This document shows, piece by piece, positions 36,051-44,336 of a stretch of 64,000 nt of DNA. The notes under the pieces were generated by a model. It did not search any database. It had not been told where the DNA came from and was given only the letters and a program-made list of their open reading frames with translations. Within the stretch, counting starts at the first letter, position 1. Each line of letters starts with the position of its first letter. A program made the translations under genes and the position numbers. The stretch is from Pseudomonadota bacterium (lineage in GTDB: Bacteria > Pseudomonadota > Gammaproteobacteria > Xanthomonadales > Rhodanobacteraceae), in NCBI GenBank assembly GCA_021793575.1, contig JAJYSM010000002.1, forward strand, positions 28,695 to 92,694. Direction: 5' to 3'.

Positions 36051-36163
36051 CGTCGACGCTGCCGCTGACCATCCGCGGCGGCGCGCCGCCGCCGCGCACG
36101 AACGGGTTGCCGACATAGTCCGTGTCGGTGAGCGCGGCGTTGAGGTATCTGCGATTGAACTGG
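36047..36163 (-). pseudogene. 3' remnant of a TonB-dependent receptor
   Basis: On the minus strand the frame reads RRYLNAALTDTDYVGNPFV and SGSVDVTF, a typical last-strand sequence of siderophore-type TonB receptors. The usual stop after the final Phe is missing, and the frame runs on into the antisense of the amidase. Upstream it meets the end of the HsdS remnant at 36164. Only about 38 codons remain. Confidence 0.55.
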
Positions 36164-36393
36164 TTAGCCGCTCACGGCCCCGCGCGGATGTTCGCTGCTC
36201 GGTGTGGCAACGGGTGCCAGCGCCTCGTGCAGCAGCGCGTCGAGCAGGCGACGGCGGGTGGTTTCGCCGGTGGTGAGGCTGGCTTCCAGCTGACTGCACA
36301 GTGCCATCAGTTCGTCAACTTTGGTGACGATGCGGTGTTGTTCGGCAAGAGGAGGGATGGGCAGGACAAAGTCCGCATAGGCCGGGTGTCACT
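36164..36393 (-). pseudogene. 3'-end remnant of a type I RM specificity gene (hsdS)
   Basis: The minus strand encodes FVLPIPPLAEQHRIVTKVDE, then the coiled-coil spacer and LDALLHEALAPVAT, ending at TAA 36164-36166. It closely matches the 3' end of the intact hsdS (38020-38216), with the same residues at most positions. Two stops lie directly upstream of the match (about 36395), so only the final conserved region survives. With the intact copy it forms a direct repeat of about 200 bases around vapBC and the scars at 37.2-38.0 kb. Confidence 0.8.
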
Positions 36394-36467
36394 ACCACCC
36401 GGTGCCGCCGCTTGCCGGGCCATGCCCGATTCTTCATGCGTGCTGGCCACGCATTGCGCGCCAGCCT

Positions 36468-36875
36468 TCAACGCATCCAGTTCTCGCACTGCAGCCCCGG
36501 CACCCGCCGGAACTCACGCAGGTTGTCGGTGACCAGTACCAGGCCGGCCGCCAGCGCCTGCGCCGCAATCAGCATGTCCATGGGGCCGATCGGCGAGCCC
36601 TTGCGCTCCAGGGCGGCGCGGATACGGCCGTAGACGGTCGCGCAGTTGACATCGAAGGGAAGCGTCGTCATGCCAGCGGTCATGTCGGCCAGGGCTGCGA
36701 GCGTGGCCGCTTTGCGTGTGCCAAGTTCAGCGCCGGCCGTCAGTTCCGCCAGCACGATGCAGGACACGTGCAGCCGATTGGGCGCCATGCCAGCCAGACG
36801 ATTCAGCAGGGCCCGCGGCTCCCCGCGCAGGCACGCACTCAGGATGTTGGTATCCAGCAGGTAGCCGGCTGCCAT
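36468..36875 (-). CDS. vapC: VapC-family PIN-domain ribonuclease toxin
   Basis: A 135-residue PIN-domain protein with the four acidic active-site residues: Asp8 (YLLDTNILS), Glu44 (VLAELTAG), Asp100 (PMDMLIAAQAL) and Asp117 (VTDNLREF). VapC toxins cleave initiator tRNA or rRNA when freed from VapB. It follows the AbrB-type antitoxin after two bases and is therefore co-translated with it. The C-terminal PGLQCENW is typical of the chromosomal VapC group. Confidence 0.92.
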   Translation of the reverse strand: MAAGYLLDTNILSACLRGEPRALLNRLAGMAPNRLHVSCIVLAELTAGAELGTRKAATLAALADMTAGMTTLPFDVNCATVYGRIRAALERKGSPIGPMDMLIAAQALAAGLVLVTDNLREFRRVPGLQCENWMR

Positions 36876-36877
36876 GT

Positions 36878-37114
36878 CTACAGCTCCAGCGGGTCGACCG
36901 GTTCAAGCTGGCCCTGCGGCGGCCTCTGGATGTCCAGCGCACCGTGTTTCGCCCGGATACGCGCGAACAGGTCGGCGGCCGTCTCAGTTTTTGGCCGCAG
37001 CACCAACTCGCCGCCGCGCTGAAACACCTCGACTTCGTCGGTGTCGAACTGGTATCGGACGGGAATCCGCACCGCCTGGGCCTTGCCCAATTTGAACACC
37101 TTCACCGTCTGCAC
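36878..37114 (-). CDS. vapB: VapB-family antitoxin with AbrB/SpoVT-type DNA-binding domain
   Basis: A 78-residue antitoxin. Its N-terminal swapped-hairpin fold (VFKLGKAQAVRIPVRYQF) binds DNA, and the C-terminal half (ADLFARIRAKHGALDI) would wrap the VapC active site. GTG 37114 is chosen because a GGGAG site lies eight bases upstream and the length then fits the family (75-80 residues). ATG 37147 would add 11 residues with no family match and would start inside the promoter-operator. VapBC represses its own operon, probably through the palindrome just upstream. Confidence 0.88.
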   Translation of the reverse strand: MQTVKVFKLGKAQAVRIPVRYQFDTDEVEVFQRGGELVLRPKTETAADLFARIRAKHGALDIQRPPQGQLEPVDPLEL

Positions 37115-37147
37115 GATCCTGTCTCCCGTTGTCTCGTCGCATCCCAT

Positions 37148-37166
37148 GATATCCCATTGGGATATC
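37148..37166. promoter_or_regulatory. Perfect palindrome upstream of vapBC, autoregulatory operator
   Basis: GATATCCCATTGGGATATC is a perfect inverted repeat of nine bases per arm around one central base. It lies 33 bases before the vapB start, where VapBC complexes bind. On the minus strand it overlaps a TATCAT sequence usable as a -10 box. Confidence 0.75.
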
Positions 37167-37177
37167 CATGAACGCCG

Positions 37178-37288
37178 TCAGCCTGCCTTGCGCTTGAACG
37201 CTACAACATCGCCGCCGGCGCGCAAGCCGTCCAAGTAGTCGGCCCATGCCTGCATCATGCGCTGGCGCTCGGTACCTTCGGGAGGGCA
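37178..37288 (-). pseudogene. C-terminal remnant of a P4-type tyrosine integrase
   Basis: The last codons read ERQRMMQAWADYLDGLRAGG and end FKRKAG-stop. The MMQ.WADYLD..R motif is typical of the extreme C-terminus of P4/CP4-57-type tyrosine recombinases. The catalytic domain (R..H.R..Y) is absent, and the frame upstream merges with unrelated sequence. It marks the former border of an integrated element next to vapBC. Confidence 0.6.
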
Positions 37289-37295
37289 AATTGTT

Positions 37296-37445
37296 TCAAG
37301 TCGCAAGCAGAGGCAAGCGATTTCCCGCTTTCCAGTTCTCCGGGAAAGGCCGGCCAAAACCGATAATCGCGGCGATGCGTAGCCGTTCCAGAGGCCATGC
37401 CTGAAGAAATTCGCGCCACAACGTTTCGTCCGTGCTGAAGGCCAT
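37296..37445 (-). pseudogene. Truncated N-terminal fragment, possibly McrB-like
   Basis: A 49-residue ORF starting four bases after the preceding stop. MAFSTDETLWREFLQAWPLE resembles the N-terminus of some McrB-like GTPase/ATPase genes (..WREFL..WP.ERL). After LERLR the sequence no longer fits and soon stops. It looks like a gene cut at about 37375 by the junction with the integrase remnant. The McrB link rests on memory of the motif only. Confidence 0.35.
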
Positions 37446-37448
37446 GTG

Positions 37449-37970
37449 TCAAAGCTCCATGGTGGTTTGTTGCATCGTGCGAGGCGGGTGGCCGAGAGGA
37501 ACGACATCGTTCTGGCGCATCCATCCCAGCCATTTGTGAAGATCGGCAGGCGCGAAGCGCTGCTTGCGGACGTGCCAGTGCTCGCGGACTTCCCTGATGA
37601 TCCAGTCGTCGTCCGGGCTCTGACCGTCGAGCAGCGCGTCGTTCCAGGCAGCGAAAAGGGTGGCGATGATCTCGACGTGCTCGGTTTTCAGGCCGCCCAT
37701 GAGATCGATCAGCCGATCCATCTCGGCACGCGAGGGGCCGAGCACGGCGATGCCTTCCTCCACCATCGCTTTGAGCGCCTTGCCCGGCGTGTAACTCACC
37801 TTCTCGTTGCCGGAAGCAAGCGTCTCGATGCTGGTGGTGTACCAGCCAGCGGCCTCAGCCTGTTTCTCCAGCTCGTAGATGCCGGTGTCCAGAGGGCCGG
37901 CAGCCTCGCGCATGTAGCGACCGCCCAGATTCAGGCCAAGGCGCGACTCGGCCAGATGGAGGTGTTTCAT
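37449..37970 (-). CDS. Conserved protein domain associated with type I RM/McrB loci, probably truncated
   Basis: A 173-residue frame whose tail reads EHWHVRKQRFAPADLHKWL and GWMRQNDVVPLG. This domain (HLAESRLGLNLGGRYMREAA..LE..A) is known to me at the C-terminus of larger restriction-associated proteins. The coding character continues upstream of ATG 37970 (LASKRNFGRIAHMKH) and stops at about 38018, exactly where the HsdS 3' end begins. It is therefore probably a 3' fragment of a longer gene, brought next to hsdS by recombination. It may still be translated from ATG 37970. Function unknown; no catalytic motif is seen. Confidence 0.55.
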   Translation of the reverse strand: MKHLHLAESRLGLNLGGRYMREAAGPLDTGIYELEKQAEAAGWYTTSIETLASGNEKVSYTPGKALKAMVEEGIAVLGPSRAEMDRLIDLMGGLKTEHVEIIATLFAAWNDALLDGQSPDDDWIIREVREHWHVRKQRFAPADLHKWLGWMRQNDVVPLGHPPRTMQQTTMEL

Positions 37971-38025
37971 GTGCGCGATGCGGCCGAAGTTCCGCTTCGA
38001 CGCGAGCGAGAGACCACGTAGCCGC

Positions 38026-39624
38026 TCACGGCAGCGCGCGGATGTTCGCAGCTCCCGTGGCGACGGGTGCAAGCGCCTCGTGCAGCATCGCGTCGAGCAG
38101 ACGGCGGCGGGCGGATTCGCCGGCGGTGAGGCTGGCTTCCAGTTGGTCGCATAGGGCCATGAGTTCATCAACTTTGGCGACGATGCGGTGTTGTTCGGGG
38201 AGGGGAGGTATAGGAATCACGAGTCTCGACAAACCCTTGCCGGTGAAGTGGGGAATTCCCACGCCGGTGAAATACGACTGCATTACGCCTGCATCGAAAT
38301 AGACAAAACAACAGTAACTAAAAAAGTCTGGGTCAAGGGAGGAACCGGGTCGGACTCGATGAAGTGCTTTCTGAAATACGATATTGGAGAGTTTCTCACG
38401 CCAAACGGCCGTCCGGCCAATTCCATGGCCGCCCTCACAAATCAACACATCGCCGGGTTGAAGACGATATTCCTCCAGCTCATCGGAACTAAGTGGAATC
38501 GACTTTAGATCATCGGTCCGAATTTCAAACCAGTGAACGTTTGTGTTCCTAAGGTAGCGATAGAGAAGCCCTTTGTTCTTTGCTTTGTCGAGCATCTTTC
38601 CTAGCCGGGCCTGTGCAACTTCCGCTACGCGAGCCCAACGCCAGCATTGAGGAATAGAGATATCCAGGCGCCCAGCAACATCCTGCAAGCAAATTTCCGA
38701 CGCTTTTGGCTCGTGTTCATCCTGCGGTACAAGCTTGCCGCGGACGGCGAGGTTGAGGATGGTTTGGCGGAGTTGCCTGATCTGGTCGGGGCGGGTGGTG
38801 AGGGCCGGGAGGGCGTCGAGGGCGAAGCGCGCGTCGGCGGGGAAGCTGTCGGGATCGGGGGCGTTGAGGCGGGCCAGGCTGGCCGCTGCCAGCCGGTCGC
38901 GCGTGGCCTCGCGCTGCGCTCGCGCCGCTTCCAGCTGGTCGCACAGCGCCATCAGCTCATCGACCTTGGCGACGATGCGGTGCTGTTCGCCGAGGGGCGG
39001 GAGGGGTATGGCGGATGCCCGCAGTAGCTTGAAATGACGGCCATAGCCACGGCTATCTAATGGCAGCCACTGCAACGCCATGAAGTAGTACCGGGTGAGA
39101 ATGCACACCGGTTTGAGCAGCTTTACACCATCGGCACCGACGACGAAGTCGAAGTCGATCAGCTTTGTTTCTCGCGTATGATCGCCAAAAAGAATCAGGG
39201 GGCGCTCTACTCGGGTCACCTTGCTCTCATCATTGCAATATCCACGAATGAACACCTTTCCTTGATCTACTACTGGGAACTTGCCGTCTTCCAAAACGGA
39301 TTTGGTCTGGACCTTTTTCCCCATATCGCTTGAAACAATGGCGGGGAAGGTAGCTGGCACCCATTCCCATGATTTGGGAATATCGAATGCGGGTTCGCAA
39401 TCGAGACCAGATGATCGCTCTATTTTTCCCTCACCTAGCTTTGCGAGACGCGATTTCTCAGAGCGTAGTTTTTCTACAAGCTGGGTTGCTGGCTCATCTC
39501 CCGAATGCTGTGCTACCAGCTTCCCCCGCACTGCTAGATCCAGCACAAACCGTCGCAGTCGCGCGATCGCATCCGGCGCATCAACAATCCGCGCGTAGTG
39601 CGCCAGCAAATCCCCCGCATTCAT
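38026..39624 (-). CDS. hsdS: Type I restriction-modification specificity subunit
   Basis: A 532-residue HsdS with two target-recognition domains, each followed by a conserved spacer. The spacers are PPLGEQHRIVAKVDELMALC (about residues 200-220) and PPLPEQHRIVAKVDELMALC (about 455-475). Each half also has a conserved leader (LRRFVLDLAVRGKLVAQ and LRQTILNLAVRGKLVPQ). The two recognition domains (for example DNA 39040-39500 and 38215-38700) are clearly lower in GC than the spacers, the usual sign of domain exchange. It directs HsdM and HsdR to a bipartite DNA site. Its start overlaps the hsdM stop as ATGA. Confidence 0.94.
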   Translation of the reverse strand: MNAGDLLAHYARIVDAPDAIARLRRFVLDLAVRGKLVAQHSGDEPATQLVEKLRSEKSRLAKLGEGKIERSSGLDCEPAFDIPKSWEWVPATFPAIVSSDMGKKVQTKSVLEDGKFPVVDQGKVFIRGYCNDESKVTRVERPLILFGDHTRETKLIDFDFVVGADGVKLLKPVCILTRYYFMALQWLPLDSRGYGRHFKLLRASAIPLPPLGEQHRIVAKVDELMALCDQLEAARAQREATRDRLAAASLARLNAPDPDSFPADARFALDALPALTTRPDQIRQLRQTILNLAVRGKLVPQDEHEPKASEICLQDVAGRLDISIPQCWRWARVAEVAQARLGKMLDKAKNKGLLYRYLRNTNVHWFEIRTDDLKSIPLSSDELEEYRLQPGDVLICEGGHGIGRTAVWREKLSNIVFQKALHRVRPGSSLDPDFFSYCCFVYFDAGVMQSYFTGVGIPHFTGKGLSRLVIPIPPLPEQHRIVAKVDELMALCDQLEASLTAGESARRRLLDAMLHEALAPVATGAANIRALP

Positions 39625-41078
39625 CGCGCCAGCGCCTCGGCCAGGATCGCCTTGAGCTGCTCGCGCAGCCGCGCCGTCTCGGCTTCGGCGGCGTCGAGTT
39701 CGGCGAGCAGGATCTCTGGGTCACCGTGGTCTTCGGCGACGCTGTGCGGGTTCTTGATATCGAGGTTGTAGCCGCGGGCCTTCACCTCCTCCGCGGTGAC
39801 CTTCCACGCCTGCGGCGTTTCCACACGCCCCTCGCGGCGGGCGCCGCCCCACCAGTCGACGCAGCCCTGCAGGTGCTCGACCTTGATCGGCCGGGTCATG
39901 GAGTAGGCCTTCTGGCCTTCGGGCACACGGTGCTCGTAGTACCAGATGTCTCCGGTGGGCGTGCCTTTCTCGAAGAACAGCAGGTTGGTGCCGATGCTGG
40001 CGTAGGGTTTGAACACGCTATTGGGCAACCGCACGATGGTGTGCAGGTTGCATTCTTCCAGCAGGTGCTCCTTGAGCCGCGTCTTCACACCTTCGCCGAA
40101 CAGCGAGCCGTCCGGCAGCACGATGGCCGCACGGCCGTTGGGCTTAAGCAGGCGGATGAACAGCGCCAGGAACAGGTCGGCGGTTTCGCGGGTGCGGAAG
40201 TGCGCGGGGAAGTTGGACTCGATGCCGTCCTCTTCCTTGCCGCCGAAGGGCGGGTTGGCGAGGATGATGTCCACCCGCTCCTTCTGCTCCCAGCTGATGT
40301 AGGGCCGGGCCAGGGTGTTGTCGTGCTGCACGAAGCTGGGGTCCTCGATGCCGTGCAGCAGCATGTTGGTGACGCAGAGCATGTGCGGCAGCGGTTTTTT
40401 CTCCACCGCGCGCAGGCCGGACTGCAGCGCCTTTTCATCGGCCACGGTTTTCACGTAGCGCTCGCGCATGTGGCGGATGGCGCAAGTGAGAAAGCCGCCG
40501 GTGCCGCAGGCGGGGTCGAACAGCTTTTCGCCGGGATGCGGGTCGATGCGGTCGACCATGAAGGCAGTGACCGCCCGCGGCGTGTAGTACTCGCCGGCGT
40601 TGCCCGCGTTCTGCAGATCGTTGAGCAGCTGCTCGTAGACCTCGCCGAAGTGCTTGCGCTCGGCCAGGTCGTTGAAGTCCACCGTGTTGATCTTGTTGAT
40701 CACCTGACGCATCAGGTGGCCGGACTTCATGTAGTTGTAGGCGTCGCCGAACAGGCTGCGGATGACGCGCGCGCGGTGGGCCTGCTTGCCCAGCGCGGGC
40801 AGTTCCTTGAGGGCGGGGAACAGGTCGTCGTTGACGAAGGCCATCAGCGCGTCGCCGGTGTCGCCCTCGGGGTTGGCGGCCCAGTGGCGCCACTGCAGGC
40901 GCGGCGGGATCGGCGAGGTGAAGCCGTCGTGCATCAGTTCCAGCTGCTGGTCCTGGTCGTCGATGATCTTGAGGAAGAACATCCAGCAAAGTTGTGAAAG
41001 GCGCTGGGCGTCGCCATCGACGCCGACATCCTGGCGCATGAGGTCCTGGATGGATTTGACGGTGGTGCGGGCTGACAT
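39621..41078 (-). CDS. hsdM: Type I restriction-modification DNA methyltransferase subunit
   Basis: A 485-residue adenine-N6 methyltransferase. SAM-binding motif I is FDPACGTGGFLTCAI (about residue 188) and catalytic motif IV is NPPF within IILANPPFGGK (about 275). The N-terminal HsdM domain starts VKSIQDLMRQDVGVDGDAQR, and the C-terminal coiled region would contact HsdS. With HsdS it methylates host DNA and protects it against HsdR. ATG 41078 agrees with the family's first motif; the open frame further upstream overlaps hepT and was rejected. Confidence 0.95.
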   Translation of the reverse strand: MSARTTVKSIQDLMRQDVGVDGDAQRLSQLCWMFFLKIIDDQDQQLELMHDGFTSPIPPRLQWRHWAANPEGDTGDALMAFVNDDLFPALKELPALGKQAHRARVIRSLFGDAYNYMKSGHLMRQVINKINTVDFNDLAERKHFGEVYEQLLNDLQNAGNAGEYYTPRAVTAFMVDRIDPHPGEKLFDPACGTGGFLTCAIRHMRERYVKTVADEKALQSGLRAVEKKPLPHMLCVTNMLLHGIEDPSFVQHDNTLARPYISWEQKERVDIILANPPFGGKEEDGIESNFPAHFRTRETADLFLALFIRLLKPNGRAAIVLPDGSLFGEGVKTRLKEHLLEECNLHTIVRLPNSVFKPYASIGTNLLFFEKGTPTGDIWYYEHRVPEGQKAYSMTRPIKVEHLQGCVDWWGGARREGRVETPQAWKVTAEEVKARGYNLDIKNPHSVAEDHGDPEILLAELDAAEAETARLREQLKAILAEALAR

Positions 41079-41143
41079 GGGTTGAGCGGCTCCAACAGAG
41101 GGTTCGCGCCGCGGACCGGTGCAGCGACGGGAAAGCGGTGTAT

Positions 41144-41503
41144 CTAGCGCGCGTCGGGCGCGGCCTTGAGTGCGCGCAGCTGCACCAGCAGGGGCGGAAT
41201 GTCGTCGCGGATGATGCTCCACACGATATCGTCGTCGATGCCGAGATAGGCGTGAATCAGGCGATTGCGGGTGGCAGTCAGCAAGCGCCAGGGAATGTGG
41301 GCGTGCTGCTCGCGCACATTGACGGGGATGCGGCTGGCGGCTTCGCCAATCAATTCGAGGTTGCGCAAGCTGGCGTCATAGGTCAGCGCACTGGCAGTAA
41401 AGGCGGCCTGATCCATACCGTCGGTATAGGCCAGCACCTTGTCGGCGAAGCCGATCATGTCATCGACGTAGAAACGCCACTCGCGTTTCAGCGGGTCAGA
41501 CAC
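41144..41503 (-). CDS. hepT: HepT-family HEPN ribonuclease toxin
   Basis: A 119-residue helical HEPN-domain protein (DUF86) with the active-site motif R-x4-H-x-Y: Arg79, His84 and Tyr86 in ATRNRLIHAYLG. HepT toxins cleave tRNA or mRNA and are silenced when the MntA partner adds AMP to the tyrosine of this motif. The GTG start at 41503 lies inside the end of mntA, so the pair is translationally coupled. The module sits between hsdR and hsdM in the same direction. Confidence 0.9.
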   Translation of the reverse strand: MSDPLKREWRFYVDDMIGFADKVLAYTDGMDQAAFTASALTYDASLRNLELIGEAASRIPVNVREQHAHIPWRLLTATRNRLIHAYLGIDDDIVWSIIRDDIPPLLVQLRALKAAPDAR

Positions 41504-41792
41504 GCAGTGCCTCCGCTTCCACGAACGGGCGCAGCTCCGGCCGCAGGGCTTTTTCGGTGACGAGATCGACCGCGCAACCAAACAGGTCTTCCAGATGAAA
41601 CTGCAGGCCGAAATAGCGCGCCGACGTGGCAACGCCCTCGAATTCCACCAGCACGTCGATATCACTATGCGCGGTCGCGCGGTCGCGCGCGGTGGAGCCG
41701 AACAGCGCCAGTTGCCTGATGCCGAAGCGCTGGATCAGCTCGGGTTTGCTCTGTTGCAGCAGGTTGAGGGCGTCGGCGCGTTTCATGGCCAA
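41496..41792 (-). CDS. mntA: MntA-family minimal nucleotidyltransferase antitoxin
   Basis: A 98-residue nucleotidyltransferase with the G-S-x10-D-x-D motif: Ser33, Asp44 and Asp46 in FGSTARDRATAHSDIDVLVE. A third acidic residue in VDLVTEKAL is also placed as in the family. MntA transfers AMP to HepT and neutralises it. It starts 87 bases after the hsdR stop and overlaps hepT. ATG 41792 or the ATG two codons later may be used. Confidence 0.9.
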   Translation of the reverse strand: MAMKRADALNLLQQSKPELIQRFGIRQLALFGSTARDRATAHSDIDVLVEFEGVATSARYFGLQFHLEDLFGCAVDLVTEKALRPELRPFVEAEALRV

Positions 41793-41879
41793 GGTTCCGC
41801 AGTGGGATGGGTGCGGCGCACTGCACGAACTGGTGATTGTTGCATGACCCTACACCTCAACGACGTGGCGTGACCGGAC

Positions 41880-44336
41880 TCAACCGATATCGGCGTAAAT
41901 GGCATTCTGCAATTCGTGTACCGCTTGTTCAAACGCGGCCCTGCTGCCGAACGGCTTGATCAGCTCGATCGGCGTGCCCATGGCGTTGAAGGGCGGAATC
42001 TCCAGCACCTTGATGTTGTCGAGGTCGGACACCACGCCTTCGTCGCGGTATTTGGCGAGCAACGCCTCCAGCACGGCGCGCGCCTGCGGGCCGTACTTGG
42101 TGAAGACATCACGCTTGGTCACGTTGTCGGCGCGCTCGCGGCGGCTGAGCGGAGGCTGATCGAAGGCGATGTGGCAGATCAGGTCGAACGGATCCAGATC
42201 CTTGCCGACTTCTTCCTGCAAGGGCTCCAGCAGCAGGCCTTCCTCGGCTAGTTCGGCGATCACCGACTCCTTGCGCTCGGCTCCGCGCCAGCGGCGCAGG
42301 AACGCGTCCAGGCTGGTGAAGTGGCGGCGGATGGTGTTGCGGCTGTAGTCGCGCAGGGACTCGGTGACCAGCTTGCCGGATTCGTCGAGGTATTCCACGC
42401 GTTCCAGCACTACGGTGACCGGGCGCTGCTTGACGTAGAACTTGCGTGGTCGATCGTCGACGCCGCCGGGCGGCGGAATGGACGGCGGCGGTTGGTCGAC
42501 GATGGTCTCTTCGTCGGTGGGCTGCAGCGGCAAGGGCGTGCCGTCCTCATCGAGCGGCACATCATCAGGCGGCACGGGCGAGTCGTATTCCTCCGGCTGG
42601 TAGATCTGCACCGGCTCGCCGTCGAAGTCGGGGTCGGCGAAGTGGTTGGTGGCTTTGCGGAAGTCGACCAGGGTGAAGTAATACTTGTGGGTGTCCTCGT
42701 GCACGCGCGTGCCGCGGCCCACGATCTGCTTGAACTCGGTCATGGAGCCCACTTCTCGATCCAGCACGATCAGGCGGCAGGTCTGCGCGTCCACGCCGGT
42801 GGAGAGCAGGCGCGAGGTGGTGACGATGACCGGCCAAGGTGATTCCGGATCGATGAAGTTGCCCAGCTGCGCGGTGCCCTCGGCGTCGTCGCCGGTGATG
42901 CGCATGACGTAGCGCGGGTTCTGCTGCACCAGATCTGCGTTCTCGTTGATCAGCGCCTGGCGCATGCGTGCGGCGTGTTCGGTGTCGACGCAGAACACGA
43001 TGGTCTTCTGGAAGCGGTCGCCACTTTGCTTCAGATAGTCGGAAATCCACTTGGCCACGCGCTGGGTGCGCTCATCGATGACCAGGCTACGGTCAAAGTC
43101 CTTCTCGTTGTAGAGCCGGTCGTCGATGGCATAGCCGTGCTTGTCGGTCTCGCCACGCTGCGGTCGATAGCCCTGCACGTCGACATCCAGATGCACCTTG
43201 ATCACCTTGTACGGCGCCAGGAAGCCGTCGCTGATGCCCTGCTTGAGCGAGTAGGTGTACACCGGCTCGCCGAAATAGTGGATGTTGGAGACGTACTCGG
43301 TTTCTTTGGGCGTGGCGGTAAGGCCGATCTGGGTGGCGGCGTTGAAGTACTGCAGAATTTCGCGCCAGGCCGAATCTTCGGCGGCGCTGCCGCGGTGGCA
43401 CTCGTCGATGACGATCAGATCGAAGAAGTCCGGCGAGAACTCGCGGAACAGCTGCTGGCGTTCCTCCGGCCCGGTGATGGCCTGATACAGGCCCAGGTAG
43501 ATCTCGTAGGCCGGATCGATGCGCCGCTTCTTGTCCAGCGCCAGGGTCAGCTCGATTTCGCTGCCGTCTGTGCGCTCGATGGTCTTGCTGGCGGTGCTGA
43601 GCTTGGCCATGGCCGGGCCGAACGGGCGGAAGTCATTGACCATGGTCTGGTCGATCAGCACGTTGCGGTCGGCCAGGAACAGGATGCGTTTCTTCTGCCC
43701 GGCCTTCCACAGGCGCCAGATGATCTGGAAGGCGGTGTAGGTCTTGCCGGTGCCGGTGGCCATCACCAGCAGGATGCGGTTCTGCCCCTTGGCGATGGCC
43801 TCGACGGCGGCATTGATGGCATTGCGCTGGTAGTAGCGCGGCTCCTTGCCGCTGCCGTCTTCGTAGTACGCCTGCAGGACGGTGCTTTCCTGCTCGGGCG
43901 CGAAGCCCTTCCATGTCCGGTAACGGTTCCACAGATCGTCAGGGCTTGGGAAGTCCGCCATCGAAAGTGACTGCTCCAGCTGTGCAGAAACCCCGCTGCG
44001 ATCGTGGAACTGGAAGCCCTTGCCGTTGGACGAGAACACGTACGGGATGTCGAGCGTGGCGGCGTAGCCTAGAGCCTGCTGCATGCCGTCGCCGATCGCA
44101 TGGGTTGCATCTTTGGCTTCGATCAGGGCCAGGGGAAGGTGCTTGTAATACAGGACGTAGTCGGCGCGCTTGGCCTTGCCCCGCGTGACCAACCGGCCGC
44201 GCACGATGATGCGCCCCTTGGTGAAGCTGACTTCCTCACGAATCTGCGTTTGCACGTCCCACTCGGCCGCAACGAGTGCCGGCGTGATGAACTTGGTGCA
44301 GACGTCGCGTTCGCTCAGTTTCGTCCCTGCATCCAC
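41880..44336 (-). CDS. hsdR: Type I restriction endonuclease subunit R
   Basis: An 818-residue motor-nuclease of the EcoEI-like group. The N-terminal nuclease has ADYVLYYKHLPLALIEAKDA (PD-(D/E)XK core with the E-x-K of EAK). The SF2 helicase follows: Walker A MATGTGKTYTAF (about residue 192), motif II VIDECHRGS (about 310), motif III GLTATPKETE and motif VI IVGRGTRVHED. A Pro/Asp-rich linker (about 595-640) precedes the C-terminal domain that joins HsdM. It translocates DNA and cuts away from unmethylated sites. It is the first gene of the operon. Confidence 0.95.
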   Translation of the reverse strand: MDAGTKLSERDVCTKFITPALVAAEWDVQTQIREEVSFTKGRIIVRGRLVTRGKAKRADYVLYYKHLPLALIEAKDATHAIGDGMQQALGYAATLDIPYVFSSNGKGFQFHDRSGVSAQLEQSLSMADFPSPDDLWNRYRTWKGFAPEQESTVLQAYYEDGSGKEPRYYQRNAINAAVEAIAKGQNRILLVMATGTGKTYTAFQIIWRLWKAGQKKRILFLADRNVLIDQTMVNDFRPFGPAMAKLSTASKTIERTDGSEIELTLALDKKRRIDPAYEIYLGLYQAITGPEERQQLFREFSPDFFDLIVIDECHRGSAAEDSAWREILQYFNAATQIGLTATPKETEYVSNIHYFGEPVYTYSLKQGISDGFLAPYKVIKVHLDVDVQGYRPQRGETDKHGYAIDDRLYNEKDFDRSLVIDERTQRVAKWISDYLKQSGDRFQKTIVFCVDTEHAARMRQALINENADLVQQNPRYVMRITGDDAEGTAQLGNFIDPESPWPVIVTTSRLLSTGVDAQTCRLIVLDREVGSMTEFKQIVGRGTRVHEDTHKYYFTLVDFRKATNHFADPDFDGEPVQIYQPEEYDSPVPPDDVPLDEDGTPLPLQPTDEETIVDQPPPSIPPPGGVDDRPRKFYVKQRPVTVVLERVEYLDESGKLVTESLRDYSRNTIRRHFTSLDAFLRRWRGAERKESVIAELAEEGLLLEPLQEEVGKDLDPFDLICHIAFDQPPLSRRERADNVTKRDVFTKYGPQARAVLEALLAKYRDEGVVSDLDNIKVLEIPPFNAMGTPIELIKPFGSRAAFEQAVHELQNAIYADIG

